Shown: in pieces, positions 15,372 to 28,217 of the stretch
How the letters are laid out: every line of letters begins with the position of its first letter
Numbering within the stretch: the first letter of the stretch is position 1
From: Phascolomyces articulosus
Lineage: Eukaryota > Mucoromycota > Mucoromycetes > Mucorales > Lichtheimiaceae
NCBI GenBank assembly: GCA_025677815.1
Contig: JAIXMP010000024.1
Span: 617,536-681,535 of the forward strand
DNA length: 64,000 bases
Direction of reading: 5' to 3'
Notes under the pieces: model-generated
The model's database searches: none
Seen by the model: only the letters and a program-made list of their open reading frames with translations
What the model was told of the DNA's origin: nothing
Position numbers and translations under genes: made by a program

Positions 15372-16150
15372 ATAATTTCGATTCATACCATTTTTACATG
15401 TAAATAATGCATCATTTATTACTATTGTATTATCCTATATTATCATCCATATTCCAAAATACATTTTTATATAAACCTTTAAGGACAGAAAAAAGGAGAA
15501 GAGAATGTATATTGATACTGGATAAGCTAAGCAAAAATGTGATTATTTATTTATTAGATCCATATCATTTTAGATAACAGAAATTTGTTTAACGTTTCTA
15601 ACATATTATATCATGATGGATGGATTGGATGGGCGGATGAATAGAGAGAGAGAGAGTATTGGAAATATAGGGAATAAGGGGTGAAGAGTTATACAAGACA
15701 TATGCGAAGAAGTCGAAAAGGAGTATTTTTTTTATCTTTTGCCTGTCTAAACACCCCTTTATCATATCATATTCACTGTCTTCTGCCGTCTTTTCTCACT
15801 TGAGTACACTCCCTAAAAACCAATTGCATATTCTATGTAAACTGAATATCTAGTAAGAAATATAAACAGCAGAGATAACAACATTATACATCATCATAAT
15901 TGTCCATGATCCACTTCCAAAAACTTCATCCCATTCTAAAAGAAAATAATTTTTTTTCTTCTTTTTTTCTTTTTACTTTCGCGCCCTTTTGCTTTTTATT
16001 TCTATTAATCTTTCTTCTTAATAAAAGATACTTAATATCTTTTACAATTTACATGTTTTAATACAATACAAAAAAGATTACTTTAATACTATTTATTATT
16101 ACTTTTATTATCCACCCGTTTCCATTATTATAAAGATATACTCCAGTGAT
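15372..16150. other. Intergenic region
   Basis: No gene seen. There is a GA-repeat (about 15644-15656) and long T-rich stretches upstream of the next ATG. Confidence 0.45.
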
Positions 16151-18163
16151 ATGCGAATCATCCATTGTATCCATGCTGTGCGCTTTCTGGTACTCTTTAT
16201 CAGTATAATTGCACTCATATGTCACATAGTCCAATGTCTATTACTTTTAGAGTATCAAGACAAAGTATACATCATCCAGCAAATATACTTTATATTAAAG
16301 TAGTTATTAATTATTTCAATAACTCAAAGATTATCATTATATTTTTTCTATGTAGGCAAATATTTCCAGCTGGGTTAGTGCAGGTCATTGGCAGGTAATG
16401 ATACTTCTACAATGGTGTATATTATATATATTATAAAATATATTATTTCTAACTCTTGAATTACTATCCATGAATCATCTTACCATTATGGACCTTAGTA
16501 TCTTTCATGGTATATTGCTCTCTCAATTTCGACAATCAGCGGAGCTTTTGTCTGTGTTCATGCGAGTTGCTGCAAGCGTATTCCTACGTTCCGAGGTGAC
16601 AGATATCTCGGTATTTTAAACGTACTACCATTATTAACATCACTCGTAACTGATGTCTTTGTTGGTGGACCGGAACCATGGACGGCAGGCACCGTCAAAT
16701 TCGATCGACCTCATACAAGTTTCTTTCAATCGTGTATCATTTTGGATTCACAATCGGTTGACCCACAATATCCCTTGCTCTATCAACGGTTCGTTTCTTA
16801 AAACATAAAAAAAAAAGGGGGGGAAACAAGGATTGTAAGAGAGAAAGGAAAAAGAGAGTTTAAGTTTTACTTTTTGACGAGGGAAAAAAAGATGATCAAC
16901 AAACAAACAAAGAAATAAACAAAAGCTGATAAATGATATATATGTTTTTATATGATTAACAGATGTGTTTTATCAGATGGAACATGGCTTGGTGCAGCTG
17001 TTGCTTGCGTATTATGGATCATGTTAGCATGTCTTACCATGTGGATTAAGAATCCATCGATGATTAAATCTAATTCTGTGGCAGTAGCTCCGGCCAAGGA
17101 GCCAAAATGGGGACGCTATATCCCAGAACCTCCACCATCACTCCGCTCTTCTAGTTTGCCAATTGTGCCCCTTCCTCCACGACATGGCTCCATCATATCT
17201 CATCAAAATCCATATTATCAACCGCGCTCAGATGTTTCATTTGATAGTCAAACATCATCATCTGATTATTACTGTGGTGGTACTGGCAGTAAACGATATT
17301 CATCCAATTATTACGATTCACCTTATTCACCAACCACACCTGATTATAGTAGTCCTTATCATTACAGTAATCATTATACAAGCAGCTACAGCACTCCTAC
17401 TTCTCCTTATTATAATAGTAGCAACAATAATAACAATTTCCCTCAATTATCCATGTTACCTATGGTGCCACGCATGGATAAAATCGACTTATTCGATAAT
17501 TCAACCCCATCTATTAATTATAATACTACAACTGATACAAATACCAAAACATTATCTAATCGTTTCTCAGGTTTATTTTCCTCTTCCACCCCTTATACTC
17601 CAACTTCTCCAACAACACAATTGCCATTAATGCAACCATTATCACCACCCTCGCATTTTGCACCTTCTTCATTATATCAGCCTCAACAACAAGATAAACG
17701 TATATCTTGGGGTTTCTCAGATTATCATTATAATGATCCTACAACTCCTACTTCAAATATACCCCCACCTCCACTTTCAAGTAGCTTGATGTCACCAATA
17801 TCTCCACTATCGCCTGTTACGCCAGGAACACCTACACCGCTATCCGCAAGCATGCTAGGACCTCATTATAGTAGTAATCAACAACGCCCAGTATCTACTC
17901 AATATCATCGACATTCTGTTGCTTCAGAATCCTCATTTGGTTATTCATCATCATCTAATAATAACCCACCATCAACAACTGTTGCAAGTAGCAAAGATTA
18001 TTATCCAGTTGGAAGCGTACATAATAACAACAGTCGTTCTTCGCCTCCTCCTCTAGCACCAGAGTTGGATGACGTTGAAAGGCGTCGTCCATCAGTGATT
18101 ACAGTAGACTCTGTATCAGTTCAAAAACCTCAACAATATGATATGCATCGTTCATCTTCATAA
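16151..18163 (+). CDS. Four-helix membrane protein with long disordered Ser/Pro/Tyr tail, unknown function
   Basis: Four exons: 16151-16264, 16356-16394, 16499-16788, 16963-18163; 547 codons, all phases close. Four hydrophobic helices can be seen: FLVLFISIIALICHIVQCLL (residues 12-31), LSWYIALSISTISGAFVCVH (about 53-72), LGILNVLPLLTSLVTDVFVG (about 85-104) and WLGAAVACVLWIMLACLTMW (about 155-174). The layout is like MARVEL-type tetraspan proteins of fungal membranes, but no signature proves it. The remaining 370 or so residues are low complexity, rich in Ser, Pro, Tyr, Asn and Thr, with many SP and TP sites and polyproline (PPPPLSSS), suggesting a cytosolic tail that binds SH3/WW proteins or is phosphorylated (inference). 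I do not recognise an ortholog. It is convergent with TIM50, 750 bases away. Confidence 0.75.
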
Positions 18164-18914
18164 AGATAAAGTTGTAATAATTTCTTACCCTTTCTTTCTC
18201 TTTCTTTTCTTTTTATTAATATATACATCATTCAGAACAGCGAATATCGTATTTACTTTCTGACTATCGAGAATAAACTTATCTACCCTTCCATTTCATT
18301 TATTATATATCTATTTAGTTAAAGCTAATTATTTCCCCTTCCTTCTTTTATCCACACAAACACATATCATCTTGCTTGACGTATTATAATTCCAAACGTA
18401 GCAGAAATAAATTTATTATCATTATTATACACCTTGATTATTACTGTACTTTGTTTCCATAATATGATCCATCAGGACTTTATATTATCTTGTTAATCTC
18501 AAATTAATACGATGTCATCAATTTATCTATGGCGGCCGCGCATATCATTATTCGTCATTGTATAAAATAACTGAAAAACGCATACATGCAAGTTTTACAT
18601 TAAATAATAGCCTGAAAGAATTATATATAATTACAGAGATATATTAGGCGAAGATAGGCCTATACATGTTGATTCAAAACGCCAGACGGCTTGAGCATTG
18701 CATGATTTCTTTGTTGGACAAAACCAGATCAAAAGCATTCACTCATCAATAAAGACAAACACAAGAAATGATTCCAAAAAACAACCATCTTTAGTTGTTA
18801 ATGGACAGACATGTATATATATTTACTCTTTCTCATATCCTACAATTACAATGATATAAAAAAAAGTATTCTATTTTCAAAATATTAATTAATTTTTTTT
18901 TCTACAAAGCATTT
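18164..18914. other. Convergent intergenic region
   Basis: 3' ends of the four-helix protein gene and TIM50 meet here. No coding signal. A lone GC-rich patch (GCGGCCGCG) lies at about 18532-18540 in otherwise AT-rich DNA. Confidence 0.45.
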
Positions 18915-20856
18915 TTATTGCTGGGGTGGTGGTTGTTGGTTATCTGACCCAGGTGGTGGAACAACGGGTTGACCCTAAATATTTGATTATGCATCATTTC
19001 GTTAATATTCGTTTCTTTCTTCTCATTGCCTATCCTATAATCTTCTCTCCTTTCCCTGTAATAAAGAATGTCATCCAATTTAAATTGATACATACCGAAG
19101 ATACTTGAGTCATCAAATCCCAAACTGTCATCTTCATTTCCTTCATCTTTTCCTTTTGTGCTTCCATTTCCTTCTTCATCATTTCATCCTGTTGTTGTCT
19201 CATTTGAGCGTGTTCGGCAGAGAAAGTTTCACGGATTTGCTTTCTCATTTGTTCAAGTTGAGTAGGAGGTGGACCTTGTTCAGGATTTTGATTTGCACCA
19301 CCACCGCTACCTAACAAGGAGCCGAGGTTACGGGGCTTGGATTGTTGTTCTTGTTCCCATTGTAATCGGTGTTGATCGTTAAATTTCTTTTCCCATTCTG
19401 CCCATTTTTCAGGAAGATAGCCACCTTCCATGGATTTCAAGACAGGTCGAACATCAGGTACATTGAATAAGGCAATGGCTATTAAAAACATCATTCGTCC
19501 GAATAAGTAATATGTATAGTTATCATCACTAGTAATATATCATATATCATTTTGTACATCATTGTCTCTTTCACTCTATTATTATTACCTTCCAAGAATG
19601 GAATATATTCCAAAAGTCCTTGGTCATTAGGTTTACCAGTGAAAGGTTTTAATGGAATGCCGTTTTCTGGTTGCATGGAGAATGATTCTGGGTTGGAGTC
19701 CATAATAATAACTTTGCTCAAATCACGGTTCAAGTGAGATAAATCCTTGACATATTTTCCATCAACATAACGAGTAGCTTCGCGATAAAGTCGGTACATG
19801 CAGTATTGGTAAGGGTCGAGAGAATCGAGAATAGGTTGAGCGTTCTATCCATTATTCGTCATTAATATCATCCTATTTCGTCTAATTTATTTTTGATATA
19901 CATAATCATTTCTTTTTACCATTGAAGTTTGAGAAGTGAAGATGACAATTTCAAAGAATTGAGACAGATAGGCCAAGAAATAATCGACACCAGGTCGTTT
20001 AGCATGACGCCAACCGTGCTTACTCTACAAAAAATATCCACAGTCATCTCCCTTTAGAACATTTTATCAATTTCGCCACCCAATTTCCTTGTTCCTTTTC
20101 GTCCTATAGGTAAAAATTTCCTTACATCCCAGGTTGAGTGCACCAATGTATCATCCAAATTGATCACCAAGGTATATGGGCGTTGATATGGTTCTGGAAG
20201 AGGGTCAGGAAGCAAGTTCTTCCACATAGGTTCATGCATTTTCTATTTTATATATTGGTTGTCAGTTTCCTATCTTCCTCTATTCGGTATATTTAGCAAC
20301 CTTATATATACCTTTTGAAATTCATTATAACGATCGACACAACGGTGATAAGCTGCAGAGAAAGGATCTTCGTTGACATACTATTGAAGAAGAATATTTC
20401 ACTATCGGTTAATAACTCTTCATTAAAGAATGCTGATCCCATTTCATAATTGTATAAGTCAATATACCTTGTCGTCACGACCATCGGTAAATGGACGACC
20501 TTAGAATGTAAAACAATAAAAAGAAATTAATTATCAAGCAATTCGTTCCATTACATCAAGAGGGAGATATATATACCATAGTAGAAGAGAGAGCCAATAG
20601 CACCACCAGTGACAGCACCAGCACCTACTGCATAGGCCTTCCACTGGCTATCCTTTTCACCAGCTGCCTTGGCAGGCTTCTTGTCACCTTTAGGTAATGT
20701 TGCCTTACGGCTGCTACCACCAGCGCCACCAGTCTTTTGTGCTAATGCTTCTTCTGCAAGCTTGTGCGCTGCTGAAGCTGTCTCTTTAGTAGGTTCTGTG
20801 GCATAGCCGCGTTGGGCTGCTCGTTGGAGAAATCGTGTTGCTGTTGTGCGAAACAT
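18915..20856 (-). CDS. TIM50: Mitochondrial inner membrane translocase subunit TIM50
   Basis: Eight exons, from 5' on the minus strand: 20577-20856, 20468-20499, 20312-20380, 20126-20242, 19920-20024, 19589-19844, 19096-19478, 18915-18974; 433 codons. Residues 1-20 ([20 protein letters not shown]) are a typical mitochondrial presequence; a helix at about 70-93 ([20 protein letters not shown]) anchors it in the inner membrane. The FCP1-like domain follows: [12 protein letters not shown] at about 154-166, [20 protein letters not shown], then [18 protein letters not shown] and [11 protein letters not shown]. The first catalytic Asp of the DxDxT phosphatase motif is Asn here, as usual for TIM50, which is a presequence receptor rather than an enzyme. 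A charged coiled-coil and a Pro/Gln tail end the protein. It hands preproteins from the TOM complex to TIM23. Confidence 0.95.
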
Positions 20857-23328
20857 GCTTTATTTTTTATATATTACTCGTCGCGCGGCAAGCCAAAAAA
20901 AAAAGGGCCTGGTCTCTCATTTTTGCGGATAGAATAGGCTGGAAAGTGTGGCTTGTGTATACGTCTTATGATTGGTTGCATAATGCACTACTGGATCACA
21001 TAAATATATAGCTTCCAATATGTATTTGCGAGTATATTAGTAGTATATCACCATATTATTTTATATCTAATAAAATGATTTAAAAAAAGCTATGATCCTA
21101 TTCTATCTCTATGATAAGTATTATAACATTTAATCATTAATTGTATTGGCAAAACACAAGAAATGCCCTGTATTGTACTATAAAAAATATACACGAACAA
21201 CCAGGCTTGGTCAATAAGTATAGAGTGTTCACAGATGTTGAAACAGAGCAAGCAGAGGCGTGCTATTGCCTATTTTTTCTAGTTTACTAGTATACACCGA
21301 GAAGAGCCCTTACTTTTTTTCTATTGAAACTCTTATTTACTTTATGTATCCGTCGCAATAATATAGCTATTTTAAGTAGCATTTAATGTTTATACACATT
21401 GGATACTAAGGAAGAAGTTACTGATCACTTCATTGGTATGATTGCAGCAAATGAAAATACAATCTCACTTGTTGTTATATTACGTATTTATAATTGTGGG
21501 ATTAAAATACACTTCTGAGTCAACACATTTGCTAACAAGGCTAAAAAAGGAAAATATATAGTGTATGAACTCAACTAGACGAAAATTTTCACTTTTTTTG
21601 AGATCTACTATTTGAATGTACTGTGCAATTTTTTTATTCCACAATTATTGTAGTAGAGTAACATCTGAAAAAAAAATGTTTTGAAGTAAATTTTCAAATA
21701 TTGACAATAATAAATGAACAGGAAGAATTTGAAGATACTTCTGAGAAAAATAAGTATGCAAGATAAAAAATTGCACCACTTTTTTTCAGTCGATGCTACA
21801 CCTCTTGGTAAAACTGATATAGTTCTCTGCTATACATGGTTTATAGCATGCATATTTGTATATGTAAACAGTTTGTACTTCCTGCATACAGTGATGTGCG
21901 TCATTTAAAATATTTTTGCAACAATTCATTTAAGAGCTCGTGCACCGTAGTATATTTATTATTATATAAAATAAAGTTTAGTTTTTACCATAATCACAAA
22001 TATACCAAGGAGAATTTACCTCAAAAGCGATAATGTTGATGTGTAGAGTGTTTATTATGCCAGAAATAAAATTTTGACGATACCGTTTGGAAATGAATCT
22101 ATAAAAAAGGAACCTTATTGTTGCATTCACACACTTTTGTCTTTTCTTAGAGAAGAACACGTTTCTCGCTAGGTAGTATATTGTCATTCAGCTAATTCGA
22201 GAGAAAGATTCATATTCACTATTATTAAAATACTTGACTAAAAGAACAAAGAAGCATTCATTATCAATATTGTTCTATCTAATCTTAGACACTATATGCA
22301 CTATTGGTGTGAATCAACTTTATCTAAACAAACAAATCAAGGAAGATTTTCATCAAAAAAAGCTTAGATCATCGTCAAATAGTGATAAAAATGAAAAACA
22401 AGTTGTTCAGTGAAGATAGTGAGATCTAATGATAATGCTTATTAGTAATAATGTCCTTTTCCAAATTTAGGCATATAGTATTGTTGTTGTTTTTCTTCAA
22501 TATACTGTTGTCTAATAAAACATTTCATTGTTGTCATGATGTCTTTTATCAAACCATTCTATTTCTTCTTTTGAATAGAAGATTCCTACTTGATCTTTGT
22601 TTCATATTATGTTATTTAATTGCCAATCCAAAAAGAGGAGCCCATCGAATCAATGCGGAGCAAAAAAAAAGAACAGAAAAAAAAAGAGAGGCGTTCCTTT
22701 CGTTTCAACAACAATTAGACAAAGTAGAAAGTCAAGATAGAGAGAGGATTATCTTTTTTTTTTTGCCATCGTAAATAGACAATTGTTCCGAAGCTTCAAC
22801 TCATCGACAAAATATATGTACAGTAAAATATACAATCTGAAACTGATGTTACTGGTGTTATCATGGTGTCAGAAAGGAACAACACTAGTCTTATTATGAA
22901 CATCAATGACACACGGCATTGATGAATATAAAAACAAAAAAATACAATTGTAGTAATTTTCCCACCCAAATATCATTAAACAAGAAGAAGAAAAAAGGCG
23001 GTTGGTTCTAAGTACTGATCAGGACTATTGTTGTGTTTCACCGAAAAATCCTTTTTATTTTTTCAATGCACGATGACAAGAGAAATAAGAAAGGTAAAGT
23101 AATGAAGCACTAATAATAAGAATATAGAGAAGATCTATTTATTATTAAATAGAGAAAATGACAAAGGTGGCTGTCTTGATTATGTTCAAGTTGGATAAAG
23201 GAAGCCGAACATTTTATACTTCTATATACACTATATAACCTTAAATATATAAACTTTGATGTAACTACAGAAATGCCATTTTATATTTGGACAGTGACAA
23301 TGCTTCATATTTAAGTTTTATTATTATT
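20857..23328. other. Gene-poor intergenic region
   Basis: The first 100 or so bases are the TIM50 promoter, with a GC-rich patch (CGTCGCGCGGC) at 20879-20889. The remainder is AT-rich. Open frames such as 22451-22774 are built from homopolymer runs and show no family signature. No RNA gene was recognised. Confidence 0.45.
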
Positions 23329-23619
23329 TCATCTGCTAAAAGGATGATAAACTTTTGGTTTCTTCTTTATCGTTCTTCCAATATAATTCTTTTCAGCCCA
23401 AGAAAGATATCTATCCCTGTCCTTATCAAAATGCGGTTTAGCTTAAAAAAACAATAATCGTTTCATAAACTCCTCACACACAATTTAACAAATAGTTGTT
23501 GGATCGTAATTTTTAAGATTTATCACAAGCAGCTAGAATGTTACACAAACAAGATTACCTAATATTTTGGTGTGTTTCTTGTACAACAATTCAATCACAT
23601 TGGATGATTGAGTAAACAT
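23329..23619 (-). CDS. Candidate small two-exon gene, unknown
   Basis: Two exons on the minus strand, 23559-23619 and 23329-23441, join across a GT-AG intron of 117 bases (donor GTAATC, acceptor TTTTTTTAAG) into a 57-residue protein. It opens MFTQSSNVIELLYKKHTKIL; the second exon reads KPHFDKDRDRYLSWAEKNYI and ends KKKPKVYHPFSR. Balanced composition, an exact phase match and a polypyrimidine acceptor argue for real coding; no family is recognised. The frame stays open upstream of the ATG to a plausible acceptor at about 23635, and another coding-like minus-strand stretch lies at 24062-24330, so this could be the 3' part of a longer gene. The intron sits after codon 20. Confidence 0.4.
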
Positions 23620-25130
23620 CCCTAAACAAACCCGTGTTTTACTAGAAACGGGTCACCTGGTGCTCCCGATTCAGCATTAGCATTAAGCTTGGTTATTCAT
23701 GACTTTGTTCCAAGTATATACGACATCTTGAGTAATCAGTAAAAAAAAAAACCAACCAAGCATAAGAATTTTACCTGTGTAACAGTTAGTGTGTTTATAA
23801 TGCAGCGAATTTGTAGTCAAAGTATATATGTGTGTGAGAGTGTGAAGATCATGTCATTTTCATATTTTATTTTGACACTATATAATTTTGACAAGAAGAT
23901 ATTTTACAACTGTATGTTGGCAATAGGCTTTTTCTTGGTTGATATACTATAACCCTCTAATCAAGATATATTATACAGAAAACTTAATTTTATTTTTATA
24001 AAGAGAACATCAATAAAAAAAATCTCAGGTGAAAAAAGAAAATCAATTATATTAGAATTATCATCACCATTTTCAGCCGTGATTTTTTTCCCTGTAACAT
24101 AGGAATAATAATATGATCATGATTTCCATTATGCTTTTCTTCATGAGGGAAGCTTTTCTGATCCGGCTTTTTACGAAAAGAGTTAATTGCCCGGAAATTT
24201 GCATCCAATCGACGTTTTTCTAGCTCCCAAGTTGTACTTCTGTTAGCGGAGAATATCACTTTTCGAGGAATTTCACCGGCGCGAACTTTTACCGCTTTTC
24301 TCTCACTCTCTCTGTCTCTCTAACGATATGATGGTAACCGCGGCTTTCTCTGGGATAGTTTCACAATAGAAATATGTTCTGATATCGAATATATGCTTAT
24401 TGTTACATGATAATCATATTCATTCAATAGTTATCAATTTTTTTAAAGTGAAATAAGAAAAAAAACCTAATAATAAAGAAGGGAAATAAAGTAATAACAA
24501 AAATGCATTGATGCGAAGTACATTTACTCTTGAAGTAAACTACAAAAACACCAAAAGGAGATTTCTCACTACTTGGAATGACTACAAAAGTAAAATAATT
24601 CCGCATGATGCTTGCTGCCAAGGGCAATCATGTGTATATCTAAAAAGATGGGATCCGCGGTCTGCATTGAATCGAAATAACAAGTTCCAACCCGCGATCC
24701 AATGACTTCAATTTTACTAGAGCGATTGGTGAGGTTTTCTTGGAAAGAGTGCGGAGAGATGTGGGGCAGACTAGTACTTATTGCTACAGAAAATCACCAT
24801 TCAATGATGACTCGGAGTTGGCGATACGACGCGGGGGGGGGAAGAAGAAGGGAAGAGGTATAACATTTTACAAGTAAAAAGTGGGGAATATAGTACCAAA
24901 GAAATTTAACAAGGAATTTCCCCACACAAAATAATAATAATAAAAAAATCTCCATTCCTTTTCCATACGGGGGAAATCGATCCCAGACGATAAAAAATGT
25001 TATTTTGGTATATATATTGGACATGATTCTTCATCAATTTCCTTTTTTTTTATTACTTTTACTTTTATCTGACTTTCTGTCAACTTTTTTCTCTTCAACT
25101 CTTTTTCTATATATATAATTTAATAATACA
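23620..25130. other. Upstream region of the sugar transporter, with a coding-like minus-strand patch
   Basis: On the minus strand, 24330 down to 24062 is open and reads RKAVKVRAGEIPRKVIFSAN and then TTWELEKRRLDANFRAINSF, which looks protein-like but has no ATG in the open stretch. A possible intron donor (GTAAAA, near 24171) and acceptor (TTACAG, near 24088) lie inside it. It may be an upstream exon of the small gene at 23329-23619, or a relic. From about 24650 to 25130 the DNA is the promoter of the sugar transporter. Confidence 0.35.
24751..24925. promoter_or_regulatory. Cluster of CreA/Mig1-type SYGGRG motifs
   Basis: Five matches to SYGGRG lie 200-380 bases before the sugar transporter ATG: GCGGAG at 24751, GTGGGG at 24761, GCGGGG at 24831, GTGGGG at 24881 and, reversed, CCCCAC at 24920-24925. 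In ascomycetes this motif binds the glucose repressor CreA/Mig1. In AT-rich DNA such a cluster is unlikely to be trivial, but whether this fungus uses the same repressor is inference. Confidence 0.4.
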
Positions 25131-25572
25131 ATGGCCCCAATCATCGCTGTAAAACAAGCGAAGGGCGATCCCAATATCAAATCTGATGCTGGAGCAATTC
25201 TTTATGTGTAAATATATCATTTTACTCTTTGAAAATTTGATAATAACTTCGATTGATACCTTGATTAATTCATCAACTGACATTATCAATTTTTTCCTTT
25301 ATCTTCCAATAACAGCAATACTGCATTTGCTGCTCTTGGTGGTTTCCTTTTTGGATGTAAGTTTCTGGAGAACTTTTATTATTATTCTGTAAAAAATACT
25401 TAACTCATAATAATAATATTTAATACAATGCAACAGACGATTTCGGTGTCACTAGTAGTGTCATGGTTATGGAACCATTCCAAGCATATTTTGCTCCTTT
25501 AACACCTGGTCTTCGAGTAAGTTTTAAAAAATAAATTGCATAAAGTTAGTAAATAGCGATATTAACCTTTTC

Positions 25573-25608
<36 letters not shown>

Positions 25609-27205
25609 AACTAGGGTGCCTTAAATTCACTCATGGGTACAGGCGCTGTTATTGGTTGTATTATTGCTGGCTGGATGTCTGATCGATGGGGTCGTCGCGA
25701 TAGTGTTGCTATCTCATCATTTGTCTTTATTATTGGTGGTGTTCTCCAAACTGCTTCTGTACATATTTCTATGCAACTTGTTGGTCGTTTTATTTCTGGT
25801 CTTTCAGTCGGTGCTTGTTCTGTATTGTGTAAGTTTCTTATTTTCTGCTTTGAATTTACTATTCACGACGGATTATATTTTATTTCTAATAAATCTTACA
25901 CAAATCCAAACCTTAAATTCAACAGCACCGATGTATAACGCTGAATTGGCTCCCAAAGAAATTCGTGGTCGTCTTGTCGGTTTCCAGCAACTCATGATTA
26001 ATACTGGTTTACTTTTGTCTGGATGGATCGGCTTCGGTACCAACTATATTTCAACAGATTGGTCATGGCGTATTCCTTATCTCATCCAAATTATTCCTGC
26101 TATCGTTCTTTGTCTTGCCCCATTTGTATTACCTCGTTCACCTCGTTGGTTGGTTGAACAAGGTCGTATCGACGAAGCTCACCAAGTACTCGCTAAAATT
26201 CACGGCAAGGGCAACTTTGATCACCCTTATGTATTGATGGAATTGCAGGAAATTAAGGATAACGTGGAACTTGAAAACAATATTGCTGTAAGCAACTACT
26301 GGGTCATGCTTAAGGATAAAATGAACAGTCGTGTCCTTTGGGTGGGATGCTCGATTGCTATTTTCCAACAATTGACTGGCGCCAATGTTATTATGTACTA
26401 TGGTAGGTTTTTTTTTTGTTTCTAATAACTTGATGAAATGCGATAAAAAGAATTTAACCCCTAAACCTTTCTCCTTATTATAGCACCTCTTATGTTTCAA
26501 CAAGCTGGTCTCGATGGTAACATGTCACTTTTGGCTAACGGTATTAACTATATTGTCATGGTTATATTCTGTTTGCCTGGTATGTGGCTCGTCGATAAGA
26601 TTGGTCGTATCAAGTTGATGGTCATTGGTTCCGTTGGTATGTGCGTTGGATTTATTTTGATGGCTGCTTTATACGGCGGTTGTGGTTACACTGAATATAG
26701 CGAATCTGAACTTATGAATGTGGTCAACATGAGTGAGCATCCTGCAGCCGCCAATGCTGTCATTGCTTTTATCTTTATCTTTGTTGCCTTTTATGGTCTT
26801 ACTTGGGCCCCTGTTGCTTGGATTTACATTGCCGAAATCTTCCCTCTTCGTATCCGTTCCAAGGGTTTCGCTTTCGCTTCTGCATTGTTATGGTGTGCCA
26901 ACATTCTTGTCGGTCAAGTGACTCCCGTTTTAATGGATGCCATTACTTGGGGTACTTATCTTATCTATGCTGTTGTTGGTATTATCATGTTGGTGTGGGT
27001 CATTTTGTTTGCTCCCGAACCCAAAGGTATGTCCTTGGAAGAAATGGAAGTTGTGTTCCATGGTCCTCTCATTGTTACCAAGCTCGATTACGAGAGCTAT
27101 TTGGAAGCACACAGAGACGAACTCGAACGCAAGCGTGCCGAAGTTGCTGCCGCTGCTGCTGGCCAGAAGGTCAATGCAGGTTCCATTGGTGGAGAAAAGG
27201 CTTAA
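25131..27205 (+). CDS. Sugar porter, major facilitator superfamily
   Basis: Six exons: 25131-25207, 25316-25356, 25437-25516, 25615-25828, 25926-26402, 26484-27205; 536 codons. Twelve helices and the sugar-porter signatures are visible: GGFLFGYDFGV in helix 1, MSDRWGRRD in loop 2-3, GRFISGLSVGACS near residue 122, PRSPRWLVEQGR near 207, QQLTGANVIMYY near 285, and AEIFPLRIRSKG in loop 10-11. The C-terminus is cytosolic and charged, with ELERKRAEVAAAAA. Known of the family: proton-coupled or facilitated uptake of hexoses, pentoses, inositol or quinate at the plasma membrane. The substrate cannot be told; hexose or pentose is most likely. Intron 3 has an unusual T-run plus A-run directly before its acceptor. 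Possible glucose-repressor sites lie upstream. Confidence 0.92.
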
Positions 27206-28217
27206 ACTCCTTTATTCCATTTAATATATACATGAAAAAAAAATTCCCCTATTCTCCTTTCATCTTTTTATTCATTCCCATAATTTATATAATGCTTTTA
27301 TTACCCTAACTTTCTCTTTCTCCCTTTCTTTCTCATCTTTTCGTACCGGTTGCGATTATATATTCTACTATTACTACTCTTTTCTTCGATTCTCTCTTAA
27401 CCTCTCAATACCTTTTCTTTAGTATCCTTTTTTTGTACCTTTATTCCATATTATGATATTTACTTTATTATACAAACACATGAATAATCTTATAGCTATA
27501 AAAGATTCTTTTATCACCAATTCCTACAAAAAAATAAATAAATAGGTATAAATAAAAAAAATGTATCAAATTAATCGACTTAATCATGACGGGCATGACA
27601 CAGTGAAAAAAAACAAATTTTGTAAGTTGGGACGGAAATGATGCTAATATTTGGCAGCAAAAATTAGTTTAATGCTTCTACTAGATGTCTTAAGGCGATG
27701 TCTGATCATGTACATGTCAACATAAATCATAACAAGAAATACGTCATAGTGGTGGCATATAAATAAGTCTATATCATCATGATCCTTACGTCAAAAATAA
27801 ACCCATGTGCTATTTGTATGAAATACACGTTTCTATTTGCATTTGGTTCAAGGCGACAAAGGATATAAGCAATATAATCTAGTACAAATAGGAAAAGCAT
27901 TACTTCATCTACACCAATGACCAAAGTTTATACATTATCGTTAAAGCAAAAAATCATTGAAGATAGCAGCTAGTAAATGATAACTAAAAATATATCTTGT
28001 GTCAATAAAGCTTCCAAAGAAACCATCATAGGTAAAGAGCAATAGAGATAACAGACTAAGGCACTTAAGATATATCATTACCCTCCCATTTTCCTTATCA
28101 CATTTTTTTTAAAAAATAGACGCAGAACAAAATAAATTATCCATATTTAATTTGTTTTTTAAATGCTGTATTTTATTATGCAACGGGAAAATAATAATAT
28201 CAATGCCCATGATGCAT
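27206..28217. other. Convergent intergenic region
   Basis: About 1 kb between the 3' ends of the sugar transporter and the uS10 gene. T-rich just after the transporter, otherwise featureless and AT-rich; no gene seen. Confidence 0.45.

Noticed and set aside
22451..22774. 107-codon open frame
   Set aside because: Built from T- and A-runs (poly-Phe/Leu, then Lys-rich) with no family signature.
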